Shown here piece by piece: positions 35,444-43,942 of a stretch of 60,305 bases of DNA; positions within the stretch are counted from its first letter, which is position 1; each line of letters opens with the position of its first letter. This DNA comes from Arenibacter latericius DSM 15913 (lineage in GTDB: Bacteria; Bacteroidota; Bacteroidia; Flavobacteriales; Flavobacteriaceae), in contig NZ_KE384289.1 of the NCBI RefSeq assembly GCF_000424985.1, positions 13,089-73,393 of the forward strand. Direction: 5' to 3'. The notes beneath the pieces are model-generated. The model was not told the DNA's origin. It saw nothing but the letters and a program-made list of their open reading frames with translations, and ran no database searches. The position numbers were made by a program, and so were the translations under genes.

Positions 35444-36805
35444 TCATGCATATAGTTGAGTTAGTATAAAGTGGATGAATTCTATATTCCTTACACACCA
35501 GAACTGTGCCCTAAAAGCTTTTATTTTTGCGTTGAATGATTCTGTAGATGCGTTTGTGATTCAATTTATAAAATAGTTCAGTATCGACCTATAATTCAGC
35601 GATATCGTATTTGCAATAGTATTGAAAGCTCTGAAGCCTGTGTTTTCTACCTCTTTGTACCAATGTGCCAACTTTGTATATGCTATTTGCATAGAAGTAG
35701 CTGTATTGAATATGTTCCTGAGTCCTTGCTCAAGATCGAAGGCGACTTTTATATCTGGATATTCGGCGAATAATATTTTGCTTCTGTTGGATTGGTGTTG
35801 CGTCCAATTATTTGGAGATTTATAAAGCAGATACCTGCTTCAGGCCAAGAGCTGCTTTCTTGTATCTCCATTGCTAAATTCTGTTGGAATGAATGTCCCG
35901 TTCTTTGCCCTTGGCTGCTTTATGTGTTGATTTTCTTGATCTATGGCGTCCCACCTATGTTTGATCCGGATATCCTGAAGAGCTTCTAGTGCGAGCTTTT
36001 GGACATGAAATCGGTCGGTCACCTGTCTTGCCTTAGGAAAGCAGGCCTTAACGATCTGTTTTATGGAGTGTGCCATATCCAAGGTAATTTCTTGGACCTT
36101 GTTCCTGATAGAAACAGGAAGTCTAAGCAATCGATCAATAATAGGTTCAGCCTTGGTGCCTTTAAATATTCCCACCAAAGCCCCCTTTTTGCCCTTTGCC
36201 TGTTTATTGGTGATAATTGTGTAAAGTTCACCACGGGACAAGGCTGTTTCGTCTATTGAAAGATAAGGACCAATATTCTGAGGGTACACTAGCCAATCAT
36301 TGGCGTGGTCCTTATGTTTCCATTGATTGAATTGGCTAAGGCAATCCTTATTCTAGCGCTGAAGTCTCTTCCCAGGCACTCCAAAAAGAGAACCGAGTTG
36401 TTGACTACTCAGAGCTGTTCTATCCGTTGATCTCTTTTAAAAAAGCAGCGAACTCTTTTGACATGCGGGTTCCCTGTGCGATAAAATCATTCCAATCTCG
36501 ACTTGTTTTGATCCATTTTCTATCTATTAGAACATCCCAGCGCCTACGTTTGAGGCTCAAGCTAACCAAGTTATCACGGATTGGATAATCATCGATCACC
36601 CTAGGTTCCATAAACCACTGGCCTTGTAGGTATGATCTCTATAAAGTGCTGGTATCTGCTTTTTTTCCTCTAAAAACACAGTCAACCGATTGAAATACAA
36701 AGGGTTCTTAATAGGCTTTTGTTCAAATCCAACAATATCAAAAAAGTCAAGTATTCCCTCAGGTAAAAATAAGCTCAATAGTGTTAAATCGGTTCCTTTG
36801 TCCAT
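35444..36805 (-). pseudogene. Decayed ISAon1-type (ISL3-like) insertion sequence
   Basis: Both genes of the element can be followed but are broken. The N-terminal-region gene starts MDKGTDLTLLSLFLPEGILD at 36805 and breaks by frameshift near 36600, continuing as EPRVIDDYPIRDNLVSLSLK to KEING at 36420. The transposase then reads RTALSSQQLGSLFGVPGK, meets a TAG at 36353-36355, resumes into YLSIDETALSRGELYT and DMAHSIKQIVKACFPKA with DRFHVQKLA (catalytic Asp region), meets another stop at 35840, and ends through NASTESFNAKIKAFRAQF at a TGA at 35444-35446, with one more stop near 35570. At least three stops and one frameshift make it inactive. Confidence 0.88.
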
Positions 36806-36847
36806 CTCGTAAATTTAGGGTGCAAAGAAATAAATTATTCACTTTAG

Positions 36848-36896
36848 ACCCAACTTTTGATCTTGGTCCCAAACGGACCAAGATCAAAAGTTGGGT
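36848..36896. repeat. Perfect 22-bp inverted repeat upstream of the IS remnant
   Basis: Arms 36848-36869 (ACCCAACTTTTGATCTTGG plus TCC) and 36875-36896 are exact complements, with loop CAAAC. It lies 43 bp upstream of the first IS codon. Its perfect symmetry contrasts with the decay of the IS genes next to it. It has no T-tail. Confidence 0.85.
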
Positions 36897-37393
36897 GTGA
36901 CTTAAACTAACGGAAAGGACCAATAATTAAAACCTTTCCTTTTTGACATGTCAATACTTTTTTCCATTGATGAAATGCTCAGCATTCATGAATTCCTTTA
37001 AAAAGTAATAGATAAGGAGATGAATAAAAAAGTATTCAAAAAAATCTAGGCTTATTTCTCCTTTCTTGAAATCTACGGACTTTCTACTGCCACAGCGTCC
37101 AGGCCGCCTTCCTAACGGCAGGGAAACTTTCCAACGACTAAGGTGAACATGGGCTGCCGGACGCCTACCTCCGGTAGGTAAACCTTCCTTCGGCCAACGT
37201 AGAAACTCCTTGATTTGCTACTAAAAGAGAAAGTAGGCCGAAAACCTTTGCAAGAAGCTTCTTGTATTGTATTCCTTATCCACAGAATAAGTTGAAAAAG
37301 CTCCGAGATTCAGCTTTTTTATTTCCGAAAAAGCGCGGAGTTTTGAAACTGGTTTTTAGATTCGATCTAAAAAATTCATTAGGACCGATCGGA

Positions 37394-37483
37394 AAATGCA
37401 ACGATTTGCATTTGTAGTGAGGGGCCAGTTGGCGCGTGGGCCATCGCTACAGCTGGCTCCTCAAATCAAAGGTACACAGTACC
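37394..37483. other. Cluster of three hairpins, possible structured RNA
   Basis: AAATGCA/TGCATTT (37394-37413), a 13-bp stem GAGGGGCCAGTTG with CAGCTGGCTCCTC (37419-37431 and 37450-37462, two G-U pairs), and GGTAC/GTACC (37471-37483) follow one another within 90 bp. Two wobble pairs in the long stem hint at selection for RNA structure. No known RNA family is recognised. Confidence 0.4.
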
Positions 37484-37604
37484 TTCGCTTTAATGCCCTG
37501 TTCGTTTTCTTTGGACAAGCAAAGAAAATGAAAGAATATATTTGAGTAAAACTCAGTTAATCGTATATATAAAACTTTATTAATTTGAATTAATATTTAA
37601 GGTT

Positions 37605-37636
37605 CATTGTTTGCATAAACACAACAATTGGTCATG
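37605..37636 (+). repeat. 32-bp repeat, copy 2
   Basis: Exact reverse complement of 16927-16958, 20.6 kb away. It sits on the upstream side of the IS remnant at 35444-36805 but about 800 bp from its first codon. Confidence 0.8.
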
Positions 37637-37810
37637 CCCCCCGCAAACGCCATGATACACTTAACAAATGCAGCGCGATTCCCTAAATAAAATAACGATT
37701 AAAAAGGTAGGGATAATGAATTTAGCTCCTTAGTGATAAAAAATAACGAATGACTTTTTCTATCTCCTAGGAATGTAAGGGTTTATTATATACTAGTTAA
37801 AAACAGAGTA

Positions 37811-38071
37811 TTATTCCAACAGTCGAGAAATTAGTCTGTTCATTTGAAAACTTCTTAATCGAGTGGAAACAAAAGAAAGCTTTTGGATAGCGAAAGTTAT
37901 AAGGTTCTTTTGCAATGCTACACTAGCATTGTCCACCAAGCGCGAAGGAGATACATCCATCTTAGCCCTATTTAAATGAAGCCTTATATTTTCTGAGTCA
38001 ATTTCCCTTTTTAGCTTTAAAATTCGAAGCTGTTCATCAATATCTGAGAAGGAACTATATTGCTTTTTCAT
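37811..38071 (-). CDS. Small basic helical protein, DUF6327-like
   Basis: An 86-residue protein (MKKQYSSFSDIDEQLRILKL) that is lysine/arginine-rich and predicted mostly helical, without signal peptide or membrane segment. The N-terminal pattern YSSFSDIDEQLRILKLKREI fits the DUF6327 family of flavobacteria, which I recall next to YtxH and holin-like stress genes; here the YtxH gene is 366 bp upstream on the same strand and a holin-like gene is absent. Function unknown, possibly envelope stress. Confidence 0.7.
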   Translation of the reverse strand: MKKQYSSFSDIDEQLRILKLKREIDSENIRLHLNRAKMDVSPSRLVDNASVALQKNLITFAIQKLSFVSTRLRSFQMNRLISRLLE

Positions 38072-38147
38072 TGTATTTTTTAAATAGTGTTTAAATCATC
38101 TACATAATAACCACTTATAATATTATATAGAAATACAAGGCAATTCT

Positions 38148-38173
38148 TCGCTAGCATAACTCGCTAGCATAAC
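38148..38173 (+). repeat. 13-bp tandem duplication
   Basis: TCGCTAGCATAAC occurs twice back to back (38148-38160, 38161-38173). Probably replication slippage. Confidence 0.8.
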
Positions 38174-38359
38174 ATAGAATGCCTTTTAATAATAAGTTCA
38201 ATATACAGATTGTTTAAGGTTTTTCCAAGATAATAAAAGACACTAGGCGCAGAAAAAATAAAATAGATACAATAATGACACACCCTCCAAATTTATTAAC
38301 TCTAAACACTTTTAAATCTAACTCCAGTAAAACCCTTAATTACAGGCGATTACACATAA

Positions 38360-38401
38360 AAAAGGATCTAACATTGGTATTTACCTCTGTTAGATCCTTT
38401 T
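38360..38401. terminator. Terminator downstream of the YtxH gene
   Basis: AAAAGGATCTAACA (38360-38373) pairs with TGTTAGATCCTTTT (38388-38401); A-run on one side and T-run on the other allow use on both strands. It lies 36 bp past the YtxH stop. Confidence 0.8.
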
Positions 38402-38436
38402 CTATTTGTTATAAAATCATAAAAACCCCTAGGCTT

Positions 38437-38754
38437 TTAAGCCTTCTGCTTTTTAAGTTCTTCCAATTTGGTCTCTAAAGTTGCTATAATATCATCTGCT
38501 TTATAGCTCATATTTGAAATAGCTTTATCCAAATTACGCTCAAACCTATCTCTTTTCTTAGTTGCCGTTTTGGTCAATTCTTTCTGCGCTTTTGAAAGTC
38601 GGTCCGTGATATCATGACTTGTTTTTTCAACATTACGCTTAATTTTCTTACGTGTTTTTTTACCCTCTTCAGGGGCATATAAAACGCCGACTCCAAAACC
38701 TATAGCCGCACCTGTTAACAATGCTAGTAATACGTTTCCACTATTTTTATCCAT
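38437..38754 (-). CDS. YtxH domain protein
   Basis: A 105-residue general-stress-type membrane protein. An N-terminal helix with GAAIGFGVGVLYAPEEGKKT is the YtxH signature: a glycine-rich membrane segment followed by a P-E-x-G-K-K-T-R motif. Residues 35-105 form a charged amphipathic coiled coil (KKRDRFERNLDKAIS). I start at ATG 38754; the frame extends nine codons further to a TTG. YtxH proteins are linked to stress and envelope integrity, with no defined activity. Confidence 0.85.
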   Translation of the reverse strand: MDKNSGNVLLALLTGAAIGFGVGVLYAPEEGKKTRKKIKRNVEKTSHDITDRLSKAQKELTKTATKKRDRFERNLDKAISNMSYKADDIIATLETKLEELKKQKA

Positions 38755-38904
38755 AATTTTAGTTTTAAATTTATTATTCAACTAAGTTAACTTTATTAGG
38801 CCTTTAAAAATAACTGAAAAGATCCTTTTTTTACCTATATCAACCTAAAGTTCAATCCTCTACCATACAAGGTCATTAAAAATGGGGAATATTAAAAAAG
38901 CTAC

Positions 38905-40059
38905 TTAGTATCGATATAATGCATTTACCCTTGAATTAGGATTAGGCATTTCCTCCTTTTCCATTAAATAAACCGTTCCTCCATTCAAAAAGGTTTTTAC
39001 TGCAGCTTTGTTTAATAGTGATATACTCTGTTCTGTGGGTTCTTCATGGACTTCCACATGTTTTTTCTCAGAATTATAAGTACCCCAAATATCTTCTCTA
39101 TTTTCTACAAAAAGTGTCTCTACTTTCCCGTCTATTGCTTTTTGCAGTACTTCTACCATTCCCGAGGAGGTCCTACCTGTACCTTGATGCTCTTTATACA
39201 ACGCTAGCTTCTCCTTACGCTCACGATCGAAAATAGGTGCTACTTTTTCCCATGCCATTTCTTGCAAGTGGAACTTGTCTACTTTAGATGCCTTCTGATC
39301 AATAAAATCATCTAAAAGGTGTTTATAGGTGTTCTCTTGTTTATAAATGGGGAACATAACTTCTTGGGCAACTACTATCATAGGTGCTGTTTCTTCCCGT
39401 AATAGCGGTGAAATACCTTTGTCAATAGCTCTGAAAAATCGCGCTATATCGTCCTTACGCCCATGATCGGATTCTGCATGCCCGTGATAAAACGCTCTCC
39501 CCTGTGAATCTGCCCCACTTCTGAACTGAAGACTATTAGGTTCTCGCTCATGCCCTACTTTATCTTCCACTGTAGATGGAACCAAGTCATCAATAACCAC
39601 ATCAGTAATAGTATGTTGAGTCATTTCGTAAAGCTTAACATATTGTTGCTCTAATCCCAAAACATAGAAAGTGCCATCCCCAGTAAACATGGGCATTAAT
39701 GGTTTTAAGTAAAAATCATTCTGTACATAATTAAACTCTTCAAAATATACCGGAAGGGTATATTTTCTAAAGAAGTCCTTGCTTCGGAAAATAGCGAGTC
39801 CATCCGATTGGTGTCTCCAGAAATCACCATCCTCCAAAAGGGCTTCTATGGGCGCAAGTAGCGTATCTATATCTCTTGGACCTAGTTTATTCTTTTCTAA
39901 CTTTTTCCTAACATCTTTTACCTGGTTCTTTAACCTAAGTACGTCCGTTCCCTCCAAGACCTTTTCTCCTCCGCGATGTGTAGGGATAAAAATAGAGATA
40001 CAGGTTTCTTTATGAATTTCATCCAATTCTTTAATTTCATTTCTTGTGATTAAAGGCAT
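38905..40059 (-). CDS. baeRF-like (release-factor-1 related) protein
   Basis: A 384-residue cytoplasmic protein resembling the bacterial archaeo-eukaryotic release factor superfamily (baeRF, type 3). The N-terminal part reads ETCISIFIPTHRGGEKVLEG, a feature of the family's first domain. The central part has DDIARFFRAIDKGISPLL and APMIVVAQEVMFPIYKQ, and the C-terminal part GGTVYLMEKEEMPNPNS, equivalent to the eL30-like domain. These proteins are proposed to act on ribosomes or stalled translation complexes under stress. No neighbour fixes its role. Confidence 0.8.
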   Translation of the reverse strand: MPLITRNEIKELDEIHKETCISIFIPTHRGGEKVLEGTDVLRLKNQVKDVRKKLEKNKLGPRDIDTLLAPIEALLEDGDFWRHQSDGLAIFRSKDFFRKYTLPVYFEEFNYVQNDFYLKPLMPMFTGDGTFYVLGLEQQYVKLYEMTQHTITDVVIDDLVPSTVEDKVGHEREPNSLQFRSGADSQGRAFYHGHAESDHGRKDDIARFFRAIDKGISPLLREETAPMIVVAQEVMFPIYKQENTYKHLLDDFIDQKASKVDKFHLQEMAWEKVAPIFDRERKEKLALYKEHQGTGRTSSGMVEVLQKAIDGKVETLFVENREDIWGTYNSEKKHVEVHEEPTEQSISLLNKAAVKTFLNGGTVYLMEKEEMPNPNSRVNALYRY

Positions 40060-40499
40060 ATTTTACAGTTTTAAAAATTATTTTTTCTTTTATTTTCTCA
40101 AACCAAGAAGATAATGGGAATATTCTTGTATTGAAATGATATATATCAGTGTCATGGCATTTGACTACCAAACTTGACTCCTATAAAAATTTAGTGTGTT
40201 ATATTTGTTAGAAATATTTGAGTTTGCAGTAGTATAAAATTATAAACTGTAGGTACCGTTTATTAACTAATTATCTTGTGTTGGCCGACTGCCTTTTAAA
40301 TCGTAAAAAAATCTATTGCACCATAAAAGGTTATAGACTTTTAAGGCTCGAAAAAGACTGGACAGAAATAGCCATGATTAAAGTGTGTAAAGCCTAGTAA
40401 TGTATTTATCAATAGAGCATTACAATGTTACGAGAAGGAAAGAATTCCTGTAATGTAAACAATAATATATAAAAACTAATTCTTAGAACACTTCACAAT
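40060..40499. other. Divergent promoter region
   Basis: 440 bp between divergent genes. A short reading near 40290-40400 (about 40 codons) lacks a family match and is not annotated. AT-rich, with no clear -7 consensus or hairpin. Confidence 0.45.
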
Positions 40500-40817
40500 A
40501 TGAAAACAGAATATATCGACATCCCATTAGTTAAAAATGAAGCAAAAAAACGTTTCGAAATTGAAGTTGACGGACACTATGCTTTTATCAATTATGGTGA
40601 TTTTGGCAATCAAATTGCTTTAGTGCATACAGAAACCGACCCAGAATTAGCAGGGAAGGGTGCTGCAAGCGCAGTAGTAGAGAAAACATTACATTATTTA
40701 AAGGAGAATAATATCGAATTACTTCCTTTCTGCCCTTATGTATTTGCATATATAAAGAGACACCCAGAATGGAAGCAAATAGTTAGTCCCAAATTTAATG
40801 GATATGACAAGTTATAG
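40500..40817 (+). CDS. Small GNAT-type N-acetyltransferase (COG2388)
   Basis: A 105-residue protein of the minimal GNAT family. DGHYAFINYGDFGNQIALVH gives the beta strands, TDPELAGKGAASAVVEKTL the acetyl-CoA pyrophosphate loop (here A-G-K-G-A-A), and LLPFCPYVFAYIKRHPEW the conserved C-P-Y motif. It lacks the acceptor-binding N-terminal part of larger GNATs. Substrate unknown. Confidence 0.9.
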   Translation: MKTEYIDIPLVKNEAKKRFEIEVDGHYAFINYGDFGNQIALVHTETDPELAGKGAASAVVEKTLHYLKENNIELLPFCPYVFAYIKRHPEWKQIVSPKFNGYDKL

Positions 40818-40948
40818 GGCTTACGCATAGCGATAGGTGATCATCTCCTTTAACAGCTTAATTTACCAAATAGCTCGAATTATCCCGTCTTTTAAATGGA
40901 GTTAACGGGCATAATCACTACTCAGTCTTTTACTTTATAAGCTGAGAA

Positions 40949-41674
40949 TTATTTATTAATAAACCGATAAACTCTTGGTTCCAACTCTGTAAGATCGTCT
41001 ATGATATGCGTATTTGGAAGTAAGTTTGATTCGTGAACCGACTTACGGGTAATGCTATTTGTTACTGCGAACACGTTCATCTCAGCATTTAAGGCTGCCT
41101 TAATTCCATTGACCGAATCTTCAATCACTAGGCATTCATCGGATGCAACCTGCATCATTTTTTTTGCCTTGTTGTAAATCTCTGGATCAGGTTTGCCTTT
41201 CTCCACATCGTCACGCGTAAAGATAGCATCTAACTTCTCCTCAATCCCCATTATGTTAAGTATCTTGCTAGCTTCAGTGAGATGTGACATGGTTGCCAGA
41301 ACCAATTTATACTTATCCTGATGTAGTTTGTGGAGTAGCCCCAGATTAAATGGACAAAAATGCTCCTTCAATAGACTTTCATTTTCAAGAATGCTACGAT
41401 ATTGAGATAACCTTTTGTCGAGCACCCATTGCTGCATAGCTTTTAGATCTCCATCCCCAAAATTTTTCTTTAGTTCAGCGTTATATTCTTTAACAATACC
41501 AGCTACTACTTCCATTCTAGAGAGGCCTACATAGTCTTTAAAACTCTCCATCACTTGTTGTATGGACACTTCTTCGTTGGTAAGCAAATGTATTGCCTCT
41601 GCATAAGACCTCGCCTTAAGTACTTCGGTTTGGATAAGGGTTCCGTCTAAATCGAAAATAATTACTTTAATCAT
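40949..41674 (-). CDS. HAD-superfamily phosphatase/phosphoglucomutase-like
   Basis: A 241-residue hydrolase with motif I IFDLDGTLIQTEV (nucleophile and acid-base Asp), motif II near LATMSH, motif III KGKPDPEIYNKA and motif IV CLVIEDSVNGIKAAL. A helical cap between motifs I and II classes it with beta-phosphoglucomutase and sugar-phosphate phosphatases. It lies next to the glycerol genes but on the opposite strand; a link to glycerol phosphate is possible but not shown. Confidence 0.88.
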   Translation of the reverse strand: MIKVIIFDLDGTLIQTEVLKARSYAEAIHLLTNEEVSIQQVMESFKDYVGLSRMEVVAGIVKEYNAELKKNFGDGDLKAMQQWVLDKRLSQYRSILENESLLKEHFCPFNLGLLHKLHQDKYKLVLATMSHLTEASKILNIMGIEEKLDAIFTRDDVEKGKPDPEIYNKAKKMMQVASDECLVIEDSVNGIKAALNAEMNVFAVTNSITRKSVHESNLLPNTHIIDDLTELEPRVYRFINK

Positions 41675-41905
41675 AATGAATTAATAATTTTATCTGTTAA
41701 GTATATAGATATGTTTAAACTTCTATATCAAAAGGCTTCATTCGCTAGCTGTGTTTCTAGAGGTAGTCATAAAGATCTACGGGACTCTCCTTTAGGGAGA
41801 GATAAATATAATCGAAATCCAATGAAATTTAATGAGATCTTGTCCTATATTAATAATTTCTACGATTACTAGCATCATCTTATAAAAGGAATAATAAGCC
41901 AATTT

Positions 41906-42091
41906 TTAAACTGGCACCTCCGTGGGTTTTAAATAGAAGCCCTTTTCCACCAAGAATTTTAAACCTTTTCTTATGCTAACAGCTGAAGCTCCTAAAACCC
42001 TGCACAAACCTAAAACTTCTACATGTTTTTCTGGGATTAACCTATCGAGTATAGTCTGATGTCTTTTCTTAAAATAAAACAAAGAAATCAA
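41906..42091 (-). pseudogene. glpR: GlpR/DeoR-type repressor remnant (DNA-binding head only)
   Basis: The reading KKRHQTILDRL, then HVEVLGLCRVLGASAVSIRK and GLKFLVEKGF matches the N-terminal helix-turn-helix of DeoR-family repressors (about 50 residues). After that it diverges and stops at PTEVPV where the family normally reads THGGA and continues with a 190-residue sugar-phosphate-binding domain; none of that domain is found. Only a TTG start is available. It is divergent from glpDKF, the usual place of a glycerol repressor, so I read it as a decayed glpR. Confidence 0.75.
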
Positions 42092-42109
42092 ACGAAACTA
42101 AGCTCGAAA
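42091..42109 (-). promoter_or_regulatory. GlpR-type operator, copy 1
   Basis: Reverse complement reads TTTCGAGCTTAGTTTCGTT, the same as copy 2 except for two inserted bases. It overlaps the start of the remnant repressor gene, as in an autoregulated DeoR gene. Confidence 0.5.
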
Positions 42110-42190
42110 AAAATGAGGTATTAAGATCATAAATGGATTTACAATTTAACTAAAATCCTGATTTAAACATTCAATTAATGTAATTTTAAA

Positions 42191-42212
42191 TTTCGATTAG
42201 TTTCGTTTTTCG
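42191..42212 (+). promoter_or_regulatory. GlpR-type operator, copy 2
   Basis: TTTCGATTAGTTTCGTT followed by TTTCG: three TTTCG units in phase. DeoR-type glycerol repressors bind TTTCG-rich repeats in several bacteria. It covers the expected -33 region of the glpD promoter. Confidence 0.5.
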
Positions 42213-42222
42213 TGGATTTTAA

Positions 42223-42230
42223 TATATTTG
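42223..42230 (+). promoter_or_regulatory. glpD promoter -7 box
   Basis: TATATTTG, an exact TAnnTTTG box, about 20 bp after TTTCG at 42201 and 28 bp before the glpD ATG. A further half site, TTAGTTAACGAAAT (42232-42245), lies directly downstream. Confidence 0.65.
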
Positions 42231-42257
42231 CTTAGTTAACGAAATAAAAGAAAGCAC

Positions 42258-43871
42258 ATGGATAGTGTAATGTTTAAAAGAAGTACAATTACGAAACAAT
42301 TAGAAACAAGTAATGATTGGGACGTAATTGTAATTGGAGGAGGAGCAACAGGATTGGGCATCGCTCTCGATAGTGTTACCAGAGGATATAGAACTCTATT
42401 GTTAGAACAAGTAGATTTTGCAAAAGGAACATCTAGTAGAAGTACGAAGCTTGTTCATGGAGGGGTACGTTATTTGGGACAGGGTCATATAGATTTGGTA
42501 AAGGAAGCCTTATACGAAAGGGGACTACTTTTGAAGAATGCTCCTCATTTAGCTAAAAACCAAACCTTTATCATTCCAAATTATAGCTGGTGGAATGCAT
42601 TTTTTTATACTACCGGTCTTAAAGTTTATGATTTTTTGTCTGGAAAACTTAGTCTAGGAAAATCTACATTTATTTCTAAATCCAAAGTTTTAAAAAGAAT
42701 ACAAACCGTCAATTCGATAAAATTAAAAGGAGGCGTTAGTTACCAAGACGGTCAGTTTGATGATGCTCGTTTAGCCATAAACGTTGCCCAGACTTGTATA
42801 GAGAGAGGAGCTACTATACTGAATCATTTTAAAGTTAATGAATTACTGAAAAATGACAATGGAACAATAAATGGTGTCGTTGCTACAGATACCGAAACTA
42901 ACAGAACTTACAACTTAAAAGGAAAAGCGATAATAAATGCTACTGGTGTTTTTGCTGACGATATCCTAAAAATGGATAAATCCACAGGTAAAGATATGAT
43001 ACGCCCTAGCCAAGGAGTCCATTTGGTATTAAACAATAACTTTCTACCTGGCACCGATGCTATTATGATTCCAAAGACCGATGATGGTAGAGTTTTGTTT
43101 CTTGTGCCATGGCATGATAAGGTTATTGTAGGAACAACCGACACCTTATTGGATGAGCACAGCCTTGAACCAAAAGCTTTGGAGGAAGAGGTTGACTTTA
43201 TTCTTTCTAATGTTAATGCCTATCTATCTAAAAAAGTGAATCGAAAAGATGTGCTTAGCATATTTGCAGGGCTAAGGCCTTTGGCTGCACCACAGGATGA
43301 ATCAGAAAAAACAAAGGAGATATCAAGAAGCCATAAAATTGTGACTTCGGACTCCGGATTAATATCAGTTATAGGTGGTAAGTGGACCACTTTTAGAAAG
43401 ATGGCCCAAGATACATTGGATAAGGCAATAAAAGCGAAAATGTTACCTGAAAGGAAATGCATTACTCAAGACTTAAAAATACATGGAGCAAAAGAAACCC
43501 ATGACTGGAGCAACCATTTATATGTATATGGTAGTGATCAAGAAGGTATTCAAAAATTAATACAGGAAGACCCAAAACTGGGTAATAAAATTCACACTAA
43601 TGCTTCATACGTGCAAGCAGAAGTTATATGGGCTGCAAGATATGAAATGGCAAGAACCGTAGAAGACGTCTTGGCAAGGAGAGTAAGAATGCTATTCTTA
43701 GACGCACGTGCTGCAATTGAATCCGCACCTATTGTTGCCGAACTATTAGCGCAAGAACTTAATAAAAATAAAAATTGGGAGCAAGAGCAAATACAACAAT
43801 TCACAAGGATTGCTAGTCATTACGTACTAGGTAAGACAGATATTCCGCAAAGAATGACAGCAATACAATAA
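42258..43871 (+). CDS. glpD: FAD-dependent glycerol-3-phosphate dehydrogenase
   Basis: Membrane-associated flavoprotein of 537 residues oxidising glycerol 3-phosphate to dihydroxyacetone phosphate and feeding electrons to quinone. The FAD motif is VIVIGGGATGLGIALDS (24-40), followed by the signature RSTKLVHGGVRYL. The C-terminal domain contains WAARYEMARTVEDVLARR, as in other GlpD proteins. First gene of glpD-glpK-glpF. An alternative start is Met5 (MFKRS). Regulation by the decayed neighbour repressor is likely lost or taken over. Confidence 0.96.
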   Translation: MDSVMFKRSTITKQLETSNDWDVIVIGGGATGLGIALDSVTRGYRTLLLEQVDFAKGTSSRSTKLVHGGVRYLGQGHIDLVKEALYERGLLLKNAPHLAKNQTFIIPNYSWWNAFFYTTGLKVYDFLSGKLSLGKSTFISKSKVLKRIQTVNSIKLKGGVSYQDGQFDDARLAINVAQTCIERGATILNHFKVNELLKNDNGTINGVVATDTETNRTYNLKGKAIINATGVFADDILKMDKSTGKDMIRPSQGVHLVLNNNFLPGTDAIMIPKTDDGRVLFLVPWHDKVIVGTTDTLLDEHSLEPKALEEEVDFILSNVNAYLSKKVNRKDVLSIFAGLRPLAAPQDESEKTKEISRSHKIVTSDSGLISVIGGKWTTFRKMAQDTLDKAIKAKMLPERKCITQDLKIHGAKETHDWSNHLYVYGSDQEGIQKLIQEDPKLGNKIHTNASYVQAEVIWAARYEMARTVEDVLARRVRMLFLDARAAIESAPIVAELLAQELNKNKNWEQEQIQQFTRIASHYVLGKTDIPQRMTAIQ

Positions 43872-43942
43872 AAATCAATCGACTCTTTTATTTAACATTA
43901 ATCAGAAAAGGGTAAACTCTTTTCACTAACTCACCATATAAA

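Larger units (their letters stand above)
36897..37810. other. Long non-coding stretch with GC-rich and hairpin-rich segments
   Basis: About 900 bp without a supported gene. 37060-37260 is unusually GC-rich for this genome (for example CCTACCTCCGGTAGG at 37167-37181). 37394-37483 contains three consecutive hairpins. 37605-37636 is the second copy of the 32-bp repeat. The rest is AT-rich. It could include a structured RNA or old mobile-element ends. Confidence 0.5.
38072..38436. other. Intergenic region between DUF6327-like and YtxH genes
   Basis: Contains a 13-bp tandem duplication (38148-38173) and the YtxH terminator (38360-38401). In related genomes a small membrane protein gene often occupies this place; none is present here. 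No gene seen. Confidence 0.5.

Noticed and set aside
35792-36259. Plus-strand ORFs over the IS remnant
   Set aside because: They are antisense shadows of the transposase reading on the minus strand, which has recognisable motifs.
40290-40400. Small ORF of about 40 codons upstream of the GNAT gene
   Set aside because: No ATG start, no conserved motif, and AT-rich spacer composition.
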